A DNA stretch of 7,191 nucleotides from an uncultured Porphyromonadaceae bacterium (GTDB lineage: Bacteria; Bacteroidota; Bacteroidia; Bacteroidales; Muribaculaceae). Both the position numbers and the translations under genes were made by a program. Below are positions 1 through 7,191 of this stretch, in pieces; the stretch's first letter is position 1, and the number at the start of each line of letters is the position of its first letter. The stretch is from NCBI GenBank assembly GCA_905193995.1, contig CAJJQT010000097.1:1-7191 (forward strand), given 5' to 3'. Below the pieces are notes generated by a model. It did not search any database, had not been told where the DNA came from, and was given only the letters and a program-made list of their open reading frames with translations.

Positions 1-146
1 CCGCAGCCGATGATAAGGAACTCGCACTCCTCGTCCCAGGCGGGGATCCAGGGCTTGGAGGGATCGGCGGCCTCGCTGGCCAGGGCGGCGTGCGCCCCGA
101 ACGCGGCGGCTCCCGCAGCTGCCGCGCGGCGCGACTGTCCGGCGGT
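1..146 (-). CDS. N-terminal fragment of a Tat-type FAD-dependent oxidoreductase (flavoprotein)
   Basis: Read on the minus strand, this stretch gives a coherent protein start. A twin-arginine segment SRRAAAAG (bases 134-111) leads into an Ala/Gly-rich stretch ending ALASEA. A mature N-terminus DPSKPWIPAWDEE follows, then a beta-strand CEFLIIGCG running off the window at base 1. A W-D-x-E segment before hhhIGxG is the usual entry to the FAD-binding Rossmann fold of fumarate-reductase/flavocytochrome-c-like flavoproteins. Many of these carry Tat signals, notably in GC-rich gut Actinobacteria such as Eggerthellaceae. The Tat motif is imperfect: the Phe/Leu after RR is replaced by Ala. No start codon is found upstream of SRR before the sequence turns into OmpA coding, so the gene is truncated at both ends here. 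GC content over bases 1-140 is about 75% by hand count. Family membership rests on about 45 residues. Confidence 0.55.
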
Positions 147-1107
147 GCAGGCCGTCGGCGACAATATCAGCGTCGGAGTGTCGGCCGGTGCGGCTTCGCC
201 CGTCAGGGGCGGCGCATTCTGGGGCAATATGCGCCCCGTGCTCGCTGTCGACGGCATGAAGATGCTCACGCCGGCGTTCGGTCTCGGAGCCGAGGCCATG
301 GTCGGTTTCAACACCTCGCGCTGGCCGCAGTGGAGCCGTTCGTCCACGGCTGTCGACCATAGCTATCTCGGTGTCGTCGCCGGATATGATTTCGTCAGTG
401 CCTTCTCGCGCCGCTCGCCCTTCGCCGCAGGTATCCGGCTCGGCGGAGGATGGGGACATGCCTTCGCGCCCGGTGCCGACCACAGCTTTTTCGCGACCCG
501 TGCGGGCGCTTTTCTCCGATACAGTTTTTCACCGAGGATGTCGGTCGAGCTGCAGCCCTCGTTCATCTGGAATATGTCCGATGCCGGCGTATCCGGTTCG
601 TCGGTCGGCTTCAAGGCTTCGCGCTGCGTGTTCCTGCTGCAGGCCGGCCTGCGCTACCGCTTCGGCGGCGGCTTCGTCTACGGCCGCGTCTATACGCCCG
701 AGGAGATAGCCCGGCTCAACGGCGATGTCAACGACATGCGCGCCGAGGTTGTGGCTGAAGTCGCCGTCGACAATCGCCTCAATACCGTCTACGACGTATT
801 TTTCCATTCAGGATCGGCCGTCGTCGAGCCCGACCAGATGCCAAATATCGAGCGTGTGGCCGCTCATCTGAACCAGACGCCCGCTTCGTCTGTTCTGATT
901 GAAGGGTATGCCAGCGCCGACGGCGCCTCCGACGCCAACAGCCGCCTCTCGGAGCAACGCGCACAGGCCGTGAAGGATATTCTGACGGGCCGCTTCGGCA
1001 TTCCGGCCGACCGCATACGGGCCGTCGGGCGAGGAGTGGGGCATCTGTTCTCCGAAGAGTCGTGGAACCGTGTCAGTGTCTGCACCGTCACGCTACCGGC
1101 CCCCTGA
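1..1107 (+). CDS. OmpA-family outer-membrane protein, 5' end missing or replaced
   Basis: Outer-membrane beta-barrel with a C-terminal OmpA-like peptidoglycan-binding domain; such proteins anchor the outer membrane to the cell wall. The frame is open to base 1; the first ATG is at base 10 (365 aa from there). Numbering from that ATG, residues 51 to about 225 (DNISVGVSAG onward) alternate in beta-strand fashion and resemble Bacteroidota porin-like barrels. Residues 228-250 form a polar linker. Residues about 258-360 are the OmpA domain, with NTVYDVFFHSGSA, GYASADG, LSEQRAQAV and a C-terminal SWNRVSV. The conserved ligand-binding Arg is present (R317), but the usual Asp after GYA/GHT is Ser302. 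Residues 1 to about 48 are Ala/Ser-rich, contain no signal peptide, and lie over a convincing opposite-strand protein, so they are probably not native. Real OmpA homology starts near base 157. A strong terminator follows the stop. The family call is secure; the start is not. Confidence 0.85.
   Translation, partial: PQPMIRNSHSSSQAGIQGLEGSAASLARAACAPNAAAPAAAARRDCPAVQAVGDNISVGVSAGAASPVRGGAFWGNMRPVLAVDGMKMLTPAFGLGAEAMVGFNTSRWPQWSRSSTAVDHSYLGVVAGYDFVSAFSRRSPFAAGIRLGGGWGHAFAPGADHSFFATRAGAFLRYSFSPRMSVELQPSFIWNMSDAGVSGSSVGFKASRCVFLLQAGLRYRFGGGFVYGRVYTPEEIARLNGDVNDMRAEVVAEVAVDNRLNTVYDVFFHSGSAVVEPDQMPNIERVAAHLNQTPASSVLIEGYASADGASDANSRLSEQRAQAVKDILTGRFGIPADRIRAVGRGVGHLFSEESWNRVSVCTVTLPAP
130..157. other. 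Probable chimeric junction between two unrelated 5'-truncated genes
   Basis: To the left, the minus-strand frame encodes a Tat/FAD protein start with no initiation codon. To the right, the plus-strand frame encodes an OmpA barrel with no signal peptide. Both lose their 5' ends within this interval, with no intergenic sequence, promoter or translation start between them. Two divergent exported proteins cannot naturally share such a boundary, so the most economical reading is an assembly chimera, or less likely a genomic rearrangement. The exact breakpoint cannot be fixed by eye because the sequence is uniformly GC-rich. Confidence 0.55.
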
Positions 1108-1156
1108 TACCAATTAATCCCGGAAACACATAATAACAATACATAACTGACAGCAC

Positions 1157-1194
1157 GCAGGCCCGGGATGAAATCTCCGGGCCTGCAATTTTTT
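1157..1194 (+). terminator. Strong intrinsic terminator after the OmpA gene
   Basis: A perfect 10-bp GC-rich stem, GCAGGCCCGG (1157-1166) against CCGGGCCTGC (1177-1186), can be extended by one G-U pair. It encloses a short loop and is followed by AA and six consecutive T (1189-1194). This is a textbook Rho-independent terminator 49 nt after the OmpA stop. It ends only 8 nt before the ATG of the next gene, so it would also lie in that gene's leader if transcription starts upstream. Confidence 0.9.
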
Positions 1195-1202
1195 ATGAAA
1201 CT

Positions 1203-1487
1203 ATGGATTTTGCAAACATATTCGGCTGGTGCGCCAGCATATGTATGATTCTCGGCTATCTGCCGCAGGCAGTGGTGACGATCCGCACCCGCGACACCGA
1301 CGGCATAGCCATGCCTACCTTCATCATGATGGGCCTCGGATCGCTGTTTTTCGTAATCCAGGGCATACTGATCGGCAACTGGCCGCTGGCCGTCACCAAC
1401 ATCATCACCCTGGCGTGCTCAGTAGCCATCTTCTCGATCAAGATCTACAACGACTACTTCAGGAAGAAGCGCCCCCGAGGACTTTAA
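1203..1487 (+). CDS. SemiSWEET-type PQ-loop (MtN3/saliva) sugar transporter
   Basis: A 94-residue inner-membrane protein with three predicted helices: about 4-25, 36-57 and 60-82. The first carries the PQ-loop signature GYLPQ (P21, Q22). The segment from W60 to N66 at the start of helix 3 matches the Trp/Asn pair that lines the sugar pocket in SemiSWEETs. The short basic tail FRKKRPRG should be cytoplasmic by the positive-inside rule. One three-helix bundle of about 90 aa is the normal size for bacterial SemiSWEETs, which work as homodimers to move sugars by facilitated diffusion. The ATG at 1203 is the only start that keeps helix 1 intact; an ATG at 1196 is in another frame. There is no Shine-Dalgarno sequence. 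The gene stands alone, converging on the NSS transporter with 33 bp between stops. The family is clear; the actual sugar cannot be inferred. Confidence 0.88.
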   Translation: MDFANIFGWCASICMILGYLPQAVVTIRTRDTDGIAMPTFIMMGLGSLFFVIQGILIGNWPLAVTNIITLACSVAIFSIKIYNDYFRKKRPRGL

Positions 1488-1520
1488 TGGTCTTAAAGAT
1501 CTCAGAGACCTCAGGCTGTC

Positions 1521-2891
1521 TTACAGGAAGTTGAACACCAGTATCAGCGCTATCAGCGCGGGCGCAATCCATCTGACCACGAACAGTACCGCCGCCGTCA
1601 GCCGCGAACGCACAGTACCCCCGTTGGTCAGTTGGTCCTTGAGCAGCCCTTTGGGCGCGAACCAGCCCAGATACACGCATATTGCTATCGACACGAGCGG
1701 CAGCAGCAGGTTGGTGGCGAAGTAGTCGAGGAAGTCGAACACTGTCAGCCCGGCTATCCGGAAGCCGCTCAGCGAGCCGAACGACAGCGAGCACAGCGAA
1801 CTGAGTCCGAACAGCGGAAGCACCGTCAGCACGACGGCGCGTGGTCGGCTCATGCCGAAGCGGTCGCGCAGAAACGCCACGGCCACTTCGAGCAGCGACA
1901 CTGTCGAGGTGATGGCTGCCACAAAAAGCAGGATGAAAAACAGGATCGACCAGAACGTCGTGCCCGGCAGGAAAGAGAACACCTCCGGAAGCGTCTGGAA
2001 CACGAGCGTGGCCCCGCGCAGCGAGTGGTCGGCAAGGCCGAAGTGGCTTACCGACGGGAAGATCACGCAGCCCGTCAGTACGGCGACCAGGAGGCTCATC
2101 AGCGCCACCGTCACTGCTGTCGGCGCCAGCCGCGTCGTCGACGGGTAGTACGACGAATAGGTCACCAGAATGCCCATGCCCAGGCTCAGCGAGAAGAATG
2201 TCTGCCCCAGGGCGTTGATGACGGCCGACCATGTGATTTTCGAGAAATCGGGGCTCAGGAACCACCGCAGTCCGTCGCCGGCGCCGTCGAGCGACAGAGT
2301 CATGCAGCACAGCACCAGCAGGACAATGAACAGCAGCGGCATCATCACGTTCGACAGCCGCTCGATGCCCTTCTGCACGCCGCCCATCAGCACGCCCAGG
2401 TTGATCAGAAGTACCGCCCAGGTGAAGATCAGCGGCGGCCAGTCGGCGTTGATGTAGGCGTCCATGCGCGAGACGAAGAGCGAGTCGGCCTGCGACACTG
2501 TCTCCCTGCCGGCGGCGTAGAGGTCGCCCGTGAACGAGTGAAAGAGGTATTCGGCCGTCCATCCCTCGACCACCATGTAGAAGCCCGTGATGAGATACGA
2601 TGCGGTGATGGCCACGGCGCCGGCCACCCACCACGCCTTGCCCGGAGCCAGCCTGCGGAAGACGCCGACGGCGTCGGAGCGCCCCGCACGGCCCAGCGAC
2701 ATCTCGGCCAGCATCACCGGGATGCCCAGCAGCAGCACGCACCCTACGTAGAGCAGCAGGAACGCCGCCCCGCCGTTGGACTGTGCTTCGGCCGGGAAGC
2801 GCCACACGTTGCCCAGCCCTACGGCCGACCCGAGTGTGGCGGCTATCAGGCCTATCTTCGAGCCGAACTGATTTCTTTTTTCTACAGCCAT
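1521..2891 (-). CDS. Sodium-dependent NSS/SNF-family transporter (amino-acid type)
   Basis: A 456-residue inner-membrane symporter with the LeuT fold. Eleven hydrophobic segments are visible, at about 11-35, 41-64, 87-114, 154-171, 180-200, 225-247, 258-280, 311-341, 351-370, 384-410 and 431-455. Eleven rather than twelve is common in prokaryotic members such as Tyt1 and MhsT. TM1 has the family signature GSAVGLGNVWRFP (21-33), in which A23 and N28 correspond to the Na1 ligands of LeuT and R31 to its extracellular gate. The unwound part of TM6 is SLSLGMG (234-240). TM8 has T328-S329 in the Na2 position. The sodium sites therefore look intact and the protein functional. Substrate is unassigned; characterised bacterial relatives take up amino acids, often hydrophobic or aromatic ones. 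The ATG at 2891 leaves a short hydrophilic N-terminus typical of the family. It lies 82 bp downstream of miaB, behind that gene's terminator, and no convincing TAnnTTTG box was found just upstream. Confidence 0.93.
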   Translation of the reverse strand: MAVEKRNQFGSKIGLIAATLGSAVGLGNVWRFPAEAQSNGGAAFLLLYVGCVLLLGIPVMLAEMSLGRAGRSDAVGVFRRLAPGKAWWVAGAVAITASYLITGFYMVVEGWTAEYLFHSFTGDLYAAGRETVSQADSLFVSRMDAYINADWPPLIFTWAVLLINLGVLMGGVQKGIERLSNVMMPLLFIVLLVLCCMTLSLDGAGDGLRWFLSPDFSKITWSAVINALGQTFFSLSLGMGILVTYSSYYPSTTRLAPTAVTVALMSLLVAVLTGCVIFPSVSHFGLADHSLRGATLVFQTLPEVFSFLPGTTFWSILFFILLFVAAITSTVSLLEVAVAFLRDRFGMSRPRAVVLTVLPLFGLSSLCSLSFGSLSGFRIAGLTVFDFLDYFATNLLLPLVSIAICVYLGWFAPKGLLKDQLTNGGTVRSRLTAAVLFVVRWIAPALIALILVFNFL

Positions 2892-2895
2892 GTCA

Positions 2896-2928
2896 ATGTG
2901 GAATTTTTATGATTGGAATATGTGGAAT
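2896..2928. repeat. Three short TGGAAT direct repeats before the NSS transporter start
   Basis: ATGTGGAAT occurs exactly at 2896-2904 and again at 2920-2928, with GATTGGAAT between them at 2911-2919. The three TGGAAT cores are spaced 15 and 9 bp apart. The cluster fills most of the gap between the transporter ATG (2891) and the miaB terminator (2945-2967), where an operator would be expected. AT-rich spacers can give such matches by chance, so a regulatory role is only a possibility. Confidence 0.35.
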
Positions 2929-2940
2929 GTTGCGGAAATG

Positions 2941-2967
2941 AAAGCCCCGGCGCTTTTGCCGCCGGGG
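2941..2967 (-). terminator. Intrinsic terminator after miaB
   Basis: On the minus strand, CCCCGGCG (2967-2960) pairs perfectly with CGCCGGGG (2952-2945) around a 7-nt loop, followed by CTTTCATTT. The hairpin begins 6 nt after the miaB TGA stop (2976-2974). The U-tract is short and interrupted, so termination may be incomplete and some read-through into the NSS gene is possible. Confidence 0.7.
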
Positions 2968-2973
2968 TAGGGG

Positions 2974-4314
<1,341 letters not shown>

Positions 4315-4331
4315 TGTAATCAAATTTTGTG

Positions 4332-4364
4332 CAAAATTACAAAATTTCAACCGCTTCCTCCCAA
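4332..4364 (-). promoter_or_regulatory. Bacteroidota-type promoter for miaB
   Basis: On the minus strand, TAATTTTG (4339-4332) matches the Bacteroidota -7 consensus TAnnTTTG. A TTGG (4364-4361) lies 21 nt upstream, where the -33 TTTG/TTG element is expected. Transcription would begin near base 4325 and give a leader of about 11 nt before the ATG at 4314. This supports the shorter miaB start. Confidence 0.6.
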
Positions 4365-4452
4365 TTCCGCAGTCAAAAATTCCAAAAAACGCTCTCAGGC
4401 GCCTCTGATTGTCACTCCGTCGGCCATCAAAACATTTTTTTGCTGATATGTG

Positions 4453-4481
4453 TTTATTTATCGGAAATTTTTGTAACTTTG
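4453..4481 (+). promoter_or_regulatory. Bacteroidota-type promoter for rluB-asnS
   Basis: TAACTTTG at 4474-4481 is an exact match to the TAnnTTTG -7 consensus of the Bacteroidota primary sigma factor. The -33 element is weak: TTTA at 4453-4456 with a 17-nt spacer is the best candidate. Transcription should start near 4488, leaving a leader of roughly 187 nt before the rluB ATG. Confidence 0.65.
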
Positions 4482-4487
4482 CGGTCA

Positions 4488-4674
4488 GAGAAGCCCCTTG
4501 TGGGGCTGCAGACTTTGAATCGCGAGAGATATTTCAAGGAAGATCACTGAACTGTATTATTCAACATATTGTAAATTAATCGATTAACTAACCTGTTATT
4601 ACCAAACCTTTTCTCATAACTTGAAAGAGCCGCGAGGCTTGAGTTTTCAGGACAAAACATTAAACTACTGCATC
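4488..4674 (+). other. Long 5' leader of rluB within the divergent intergenic region
   Basis: The miaB-rluB gap (4315-4674, 360 bp) holds the two back-to-back promoters and, on the rluB side, an untranslated leader of about 187 nt. Just after the predicted transcription start, AGCCCC (4492-4497) and GGGGCT (4502-4507) form a 6-bp hairpin with a TTGT loop. The middle (about 4540-4615) is AT-rich with no structure I could recognise, and a second hairpin lies at 4620-4651. There is no Shine-Dalgarno sequence before the ATG, as is usual in Bacteroidota. It matches no riboswitch class I recognise. Bases 4365-4452, between the promoters, contain nothing I can assign. Confidence 0.45.
4620..4651 (+). 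promoter_or_regulatory. Bulged GNRA-loop hairpin 23 nt upstream of the rluB start
   Basis: The RNA can form an outer stem of 8 pairs (4620-4627 with 4644-4651, two of them G-U). A one-sided TGAG bulge (4640-4643) and an inner AGCC/GGCT stem (4628-4631 with 4636-4639) follow, closed by a GCGA tetraloop of the stable GNRA class. Its position close to the ATG in a long leader fits a translational control element or protein-binding site. No function is shown; the pairing was done by eye. Confidence 0.4.
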
Positions 4675-6189
4675 ATGGATACTATCGACAACAACGGAGG
4701 CGAAAAGAAAAGCAAGCGTCCGCGCATAGGCGTCACACCACATCCCGTAAACAACGACAGCAACAGCGGCGAAGGACCGCGCTTCGAGCGCGTGTCGTAC
4801 ACCCGTCGCGACAACGATACTGCCGCCGGTGACAACGGTGGCGATCAGCGCCGGCCCTATCAGCCGCGCCCCTACCAGCCGCGTCCCTACCAGTCGCAGC
4901 CGCGTCCCTATCAGCCGCGCCGCCCCTACGGCGCCGACTATTCGTCTGAGCCAAAGGCCGAGGGCGACGCAGCAGCTTCGACCGACGAAAACCATACTTC
5001 CGGCTACCAGCCCCGTCAGCAGGGCTACGGCCAGAACCGCCCATACGGCCAGAACCGGCCTTATGGTCAGAACCGGCCCTATGGCCAGAACCGTCAGCAG
5101 GGCGCCTACGGCCAGAACCGCCAGCAGGGCGGCTACGGCCAGAATCACCAGCAGGGCGGTTATGGCCAGAACCGTCAGCAGGGAGGCTACAACCAGAACC
5201 GCCAGCAGGGCGGCTACGGCAACCGCCAGCAGGGCGGCTACAATCAGAACCGTCAGCAGGGTGGCTACAACCAGAACCGTCAGCAGGGCGGCTACAACCA
5301 GAACCGTCAGCAGGGCGGCTATAACAATCGTCAGCAGGGTGGCTATAACAACAACCGCCAGCAGGGCGGCCAGCGCCGTCAGCAGCAGGGCGGCATGTTC
5401 CCCGGCCGCGGCAAGAGCTTCACGCCCCGCCCCAAGCGCATCGAATACGAAATGCCCATTCCGGATCCCAACGAGCAGATCCGTCTGAACAAGTTCATGA
5501 GCAATGCCGGCATATGCTCGCGCCGAGAGGCCGACGAGTTCATCCAGCAGGGCCTCGTGAAGGTCAACGGCAATGTCGTCACCGAACTCGGTACCAAGAT
5601 CTCGCACAGCGACGTTGTCGAATACGACGACAAGGTGGTGGCTCTGGAGAGCAAGTGCTACATCCTGCTCAACAAGCCCAAGGACTGCGTCACCACGAGC
5701 GAGGATCCGCAGGACCGCACCACGGTCATGGACCTCGTCAAGGGTGCATGCACCGAGCGCATCTACCCCGTCGGACGTCTCGACCGCAACACCACCGGCG
5801 TGCTGCTGCTCACCAACGACGGCGACCTCGCCTCGAAGCTCACACACCCTAAGTACGTCAAGAAGAAGATCTATCACGTATGGTGCGACAAGGACATCAC
5901 CGAGGAAGATATGCAGCGCATCGCCGACGGCATCGAGCTTGAGGACGGCCCCATCCACGCCGACGCCATCTCCTATGCCACCGAGACCGACCGCAATCAG
6001 GCCGGCATCGAGATCCACTCGGGCCGCAACCGCATCGTCCGCCGCATCTTCGAGCACCTCGGCTACCACGTCACCAAGCTCGACCGCGTTTACTTCGCGG
6101 GCCTCACCAAGAAGAACCTGCCGCGCGGCCGCTGGCGCTACCTCACTCAGGAGGAAGTCAACCTGCTGAAGATGGGTGCTTTCGAATAA
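4675..6189 (+). CDS. rluB: RluB/RsuA-family rRNA pseudouridine synthase with a long repetitive N-terminal extension
   Basis: The enzyme isomerises a specific uridine to pseudouridine, in RluB the 23S rRNA (E. coli position 2605). The product is 504 aa, about twice a minimal RsuA/RluB enzyme. Residues 1-268 are a basic, low-complexity, probably disordered extension: a charged start (KKSKRPR), a PRPYQ array (residues about 60-85) and a [13 protein letters not shown] array (114-240). Residues 269 to about 316 are the S4 RNA-binding domain ([19 protein letters not shown]). The synthase domain runs from about 330 to the end, with the family motif GRLDRNTTG (367-375). D370 is the expected catalytic aspartate, and the RLU signature [15 protein letters not shown] follows. 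The catalytic part is complete. I chose the ATG at 4675 (MDTIDNNGG); a TTG at 4621 in the same frame would start inside the leader hairpin. asnS follows after 25 bp with no promoter of its own. RluB is the best guess; RluF/RsuA specificity cannot be excluded. Confidence 0.92.
   Translation: MDTIDNNGGEKKSKRPRIGVTPHPVNNDSNSGEGPRFERVSYTRRDNDTAAGDNGGDQRRPYQPRPYQPRPYQSQPRPYQPRRPYGADYSSEPKAEGDAAASTDENHTSGYQPRQQGYGQNRPYGQNRPYGQNRPYGQNRQQGAYGQNRQQGGYGQNHQQGGYGQNRQQGGYNQNRQQGGYGNRQQGGYNQNRQQGGYNQNRQQGGYNQNRQQGGYNNRQQGGYNNNRQQGGQRRQQQGGMFPGRGKSFTPRPKRIEYEMPIPDPNEQIRLNKFMSNAGICSRREADEFIQQGLVKVNGNVVTELGTKISHSDVVEYDDKVVALESKCYILLNKPKDCVTTSEDPQDRTTVMDLVKGACTERIYPVGRLDRNTTGVLLLTNDGDLASKLTHPKYVKKKIYHVWCDKDITEEDMQRIADGIELEDGPIHADAISYATETDRNQAGIEIHSGRNRIVRRIFEHLGYHVTKLDRVYFAGLTKKNLPRGRWRYLTQEEVNLLKMGAFE
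4852..4929 (+). repeat. In-frame 15-bp repeats encoding RPYQP units
   Basis: About four to five copies of a 15-bp unit encode Arg-Pro-Tyr-Gln-Pro. One copy is expanded by Ser-Gln (QSQPRPYQ), and the last degenerates to RRPYG. The copies differ at third codon positions (CGC/CGT, TAC/TAT), so the peptide is better conserved than the DNA. It forms the first of two arrays in the RluB extension and would be a basic, proline-rich, disordered segment. Confidence 0.85.
5014..5394 (+). repeat. In-frame array of about 27-bp repeats encoding [13 protein letters not shown] units
   Basis: This 381-bp stretch encodes 127 residues with 13 QQ(Q)G cores. It opens with three PYGQNR units, moves to [10 protein letters not shown], then to QQGGYNQNR, and decays through QQGGYNNR and QQGGYNNNR to QRRQQQGG. 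The basic unit is 27 bp (9 aa), with 24-bp variants that keep frame. Copies vary mainly at synonymous positions (CGT/CGC, GGC/GGT, AAC/AAT). The array is expected to be length-variable by slippage or recombination and hard to assemble from short reads. Confidence 0.92.
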
Positions 6190-6214
6190 TTTTCATGTAA
6201 AACCAATCATCGTT

Positions 6215-7191
6215 ATGAAGCGTACCAAGATAGTCGACCTTTTCCGTCCCGAGCTGCTCGGCCGGGAAGTCGATGTGCGCGGCTGGGTCCGCACCCGCCG
6301 CGGCAACAAATACGTGCAGTTCGTCGCTCTCAACGACGGCTCAACAATCAAGAACATTCAGATCGTGTTCGACATGGCCAAGTTCACTGACGAGCAGCTC
6401 AAGCCCGTCACCACCGGTTCGTCGATCCACGTCACGGGCCGCCTTGTCGAATCGCAGGGCAAAGGACAGACCTGCGAGGTGCAGGCCGATACCCTCGAGG
6501 TCTACGGCACCGCCAATCCCGAGACATATCCGCTGCAGAAGAAGGGCCACACCCTCGAGTTCCTGCGCGACATAGCCCACCTGCGTCCCCGCACCAACAC
6601 TTTCGGCGCCATACTGCGCGTGCGCTCGGCGCTGGCCATGGCCGTCCACACTTTCTTCCAGAGCAAGGGTTTCTTCTACCTCAACACCCCCCTGATCACC
6701 TCGAGCGACTGCGAGGGCGCCGGCGCCATGTTCCAGGTGACCACCCTGCCGCTCAACGATCTGCCCCGCACAGAGGAAGGCAAGGTCGACTACTCGCAGG
6801 ACTTCTTCGGCAAGCCCACCTCCCTGACCGTCTCGGGCCAGCTCGAGGGCGAGCTCGGCGCAACGGCCATCGGTGAGATCTACACTTTCGGCCCGACGTT
6901 CCGCGCCGAGAACTCCAACACCCAGCGCCATCTCTCGGAGTTCTGGATGATCGAGCCCGAGATGGCCTTCTACGACATCAACGACAACATGGACCTGGCC
7001 GAGGAGTTCGTCAAATACTGCATCCGCTACGTCCTCGACCACTGCCGCGACGACATCGAGTTCCTCGCCGAGCACTACGACAAAGACCTCATCAACCGCC
7101 TCGAGTTCGTGCTCCACAACGACTTCGTGCGCCTGACATACACCGAGGGCGTCAGGATCCTCGAGGAATCGGGCCACAAGTTCGAGTTCCC
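6215..7191 (+). CDS. asnS: Asparagine-tRNA ligase AsnS (3' end outside the window)
   Basis: A class IIb aminoacyl-tRNA synthetase that activates asparagine with ATP and charges tRNA-Asn in the cytoplasm. The window holds the first 325 complete codons; bacterial AsnS usually has about 460. Residues about 17-98 form the anticodon-binding OB-fold ([19 protein letters not shown]). Class II motif 1 is around 152-163 ([10 protein letters not shown]). Motif 2 spans 229-252, with FRAENSN and [20 protein letters not shown] and the lack of the AspRS-type signature favour AsnS over AspRS. Residues about 177-200 (LPLNDLP to DYSQDFFGK) are an inserted loop that I recognise from Bacteroidota AsnS. Motif 3 lies beyond the window. 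The ATG at 6215, 25 bp after rluB, has no Shine-Dalgarno; nearby TAATTTTC (6187-6194) misses the -7 consensus by one base, so co-transcription with rluB is likely. Codon choice is strongly C-ending, as expected for a highly expressed gene. Confidence 0.95.
   Translation, partial: MKRTKIVDLFRPELLGREVDVRGWVRTRRGNKYVQFVALNDGSTIKNIQIVFDMAKFTDEQLKPVTTGSSIHVTGRLVESQGKGQTCEVQADTLEVYGTANPETYPLQKKGHTLEFLRDIAHLRPRTNTFGAILRVRSALAMAVHTFFQSKGFFYLNTPLITSSDCEGAGAMFQVTTLPLNDLPRTEEGKVDYSQDFFGKPTSLTVSGQLEGELGATAIGEIYTFGPTFRAENSNTQRHLSEFWMIEPEMAFYDINDNMDLAEEFVKYCIRYVLDHCRDDIEFLAEHYDKDLINRLEFVLHNDFVRLTYTEGVRILEESGHKFEF

Noticed and set aside
1480..1520. Possible bidirectional terminator between the convergent SemiSWEET and NSS genes (CTTTAA/TTAAAG and GGTCT/AGACC inverted repeats)
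   Set aside because: The stems are only 5-6 bp, compete with one another and lack a T-run on either strand.
1459..2805. A 448-codon alternative minus-strand frame overlapping the NSS transporter
   Set aside because: It is Arg/Gly/Ala-rich with no domain, out of frame with the well-supported transporter.
1632..2912. A 426-codon plus-strand frame through the NSS transporter gene, rich in Arg, His and Gln
   Set aside because: Its composition is typical of antisense translation of a membrane-protein gene; the minus strand encodes a complete NSS transporter with intact motifs.
4448..4550. A possible 33-residue leader peptide starting at ATG 4448
   Set aside because: It begins upstream of the predicted -7 box at 4474-4481, so its start would not be transcribed, and its sequence resembles nothing known.
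5014..5394. Tandem repeat array considered as a CRISPR array or DNA-level satellite
   Set aside because: Units are contiguous with no spacers, keep the reading frame and differ mainly at synonymous sites, so they are coding repeats of RluB.
4660..6069. A 469-codon open frame on the minus strand opposite rluB, predicted to be very hydrophobic with repeated Leu/Val/Ala units
   Set aside because: It is the mirror of the QQGGYNQNR array and of GC-biased codons in rluB; its hydrophobic repeats follow from the sense repeats, and the sense strand encodes a clear enzyme.
6341..7177. A 278-codon minus-strand frame opposite asnS
   Set aside because: It is a shadow produced by strongly C-ending codon use in asnS; it has no recognisable domain and overlaps a secure gene.

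Overview
The window looks like a chromosomal piece of a GC-rich gut-type Bacteroidales genome, possibly Muribaculaceae. The evidence is a Bacteroidota-type outer-membrane OmpA protein, TAnnTTTG -7 promoter boxes, no Shine-Dalgarno sequences before the starts, and Bacteroidota-style RluB and AsnS proteins. The family assignment is inference from overall resemblance. No mobile element, CRISPR array, tRNA or rRNA is visible.

Layout from left to right. Bases 1 to about 150 do not fit the gene they run into. On the minus strand they read as the N-terminus of a secreted FAD-dependent oxidoreductase with a Tat-like signal, up to the start of its dinucleotide-binding motif. On the plus strand, an OmpA-family protein becomes recognisable only from about base 157 and lacks its signal peptide. 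Both genes lose their 5' ends at the same place, which points to a chimeric junction. The OmpA gene ends at 1107 and is followed by a strong intrinsic terminator (1157-1194). A small SemiSWEET-type PQ-loop transporter (1203-1487) follows and converges on a sodium-coupled NSS-family transporter on the minus strand (1521-2891). Upstream of that, also on the minus strand, is miaB (2974-4314), with its own terminator just after the stop.

A 360-bp divergent intergenic region separates miaB from a plus-strand rluB-asnS pair. It has a Bacteroidota-type -7 box facing each way. The rluB side has a leader of roughly 190 nt containing two hairpins. rluB (4675-6189) encodes a pseudouridine synthase with an unusually long, repetitive, disordered N-terminal extension rich in Gln, Gly, Tyr, Asn and Arg. 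asnS (6215 to beyond the window) follows 25 bp later and is probably co-transcribed.

Functionally, miaB (tRNA modification), rluB (predicted rRNA modification) and asnS (tRNA charging) form a translation-related neighbourhood. The two transporters and the OmpA protein are envelope genes with no evident link to it. I see no clearly new multi-gene system. The most notable points are the left-end junction, the repeat-rich RluB extension and the structured rluB leader.
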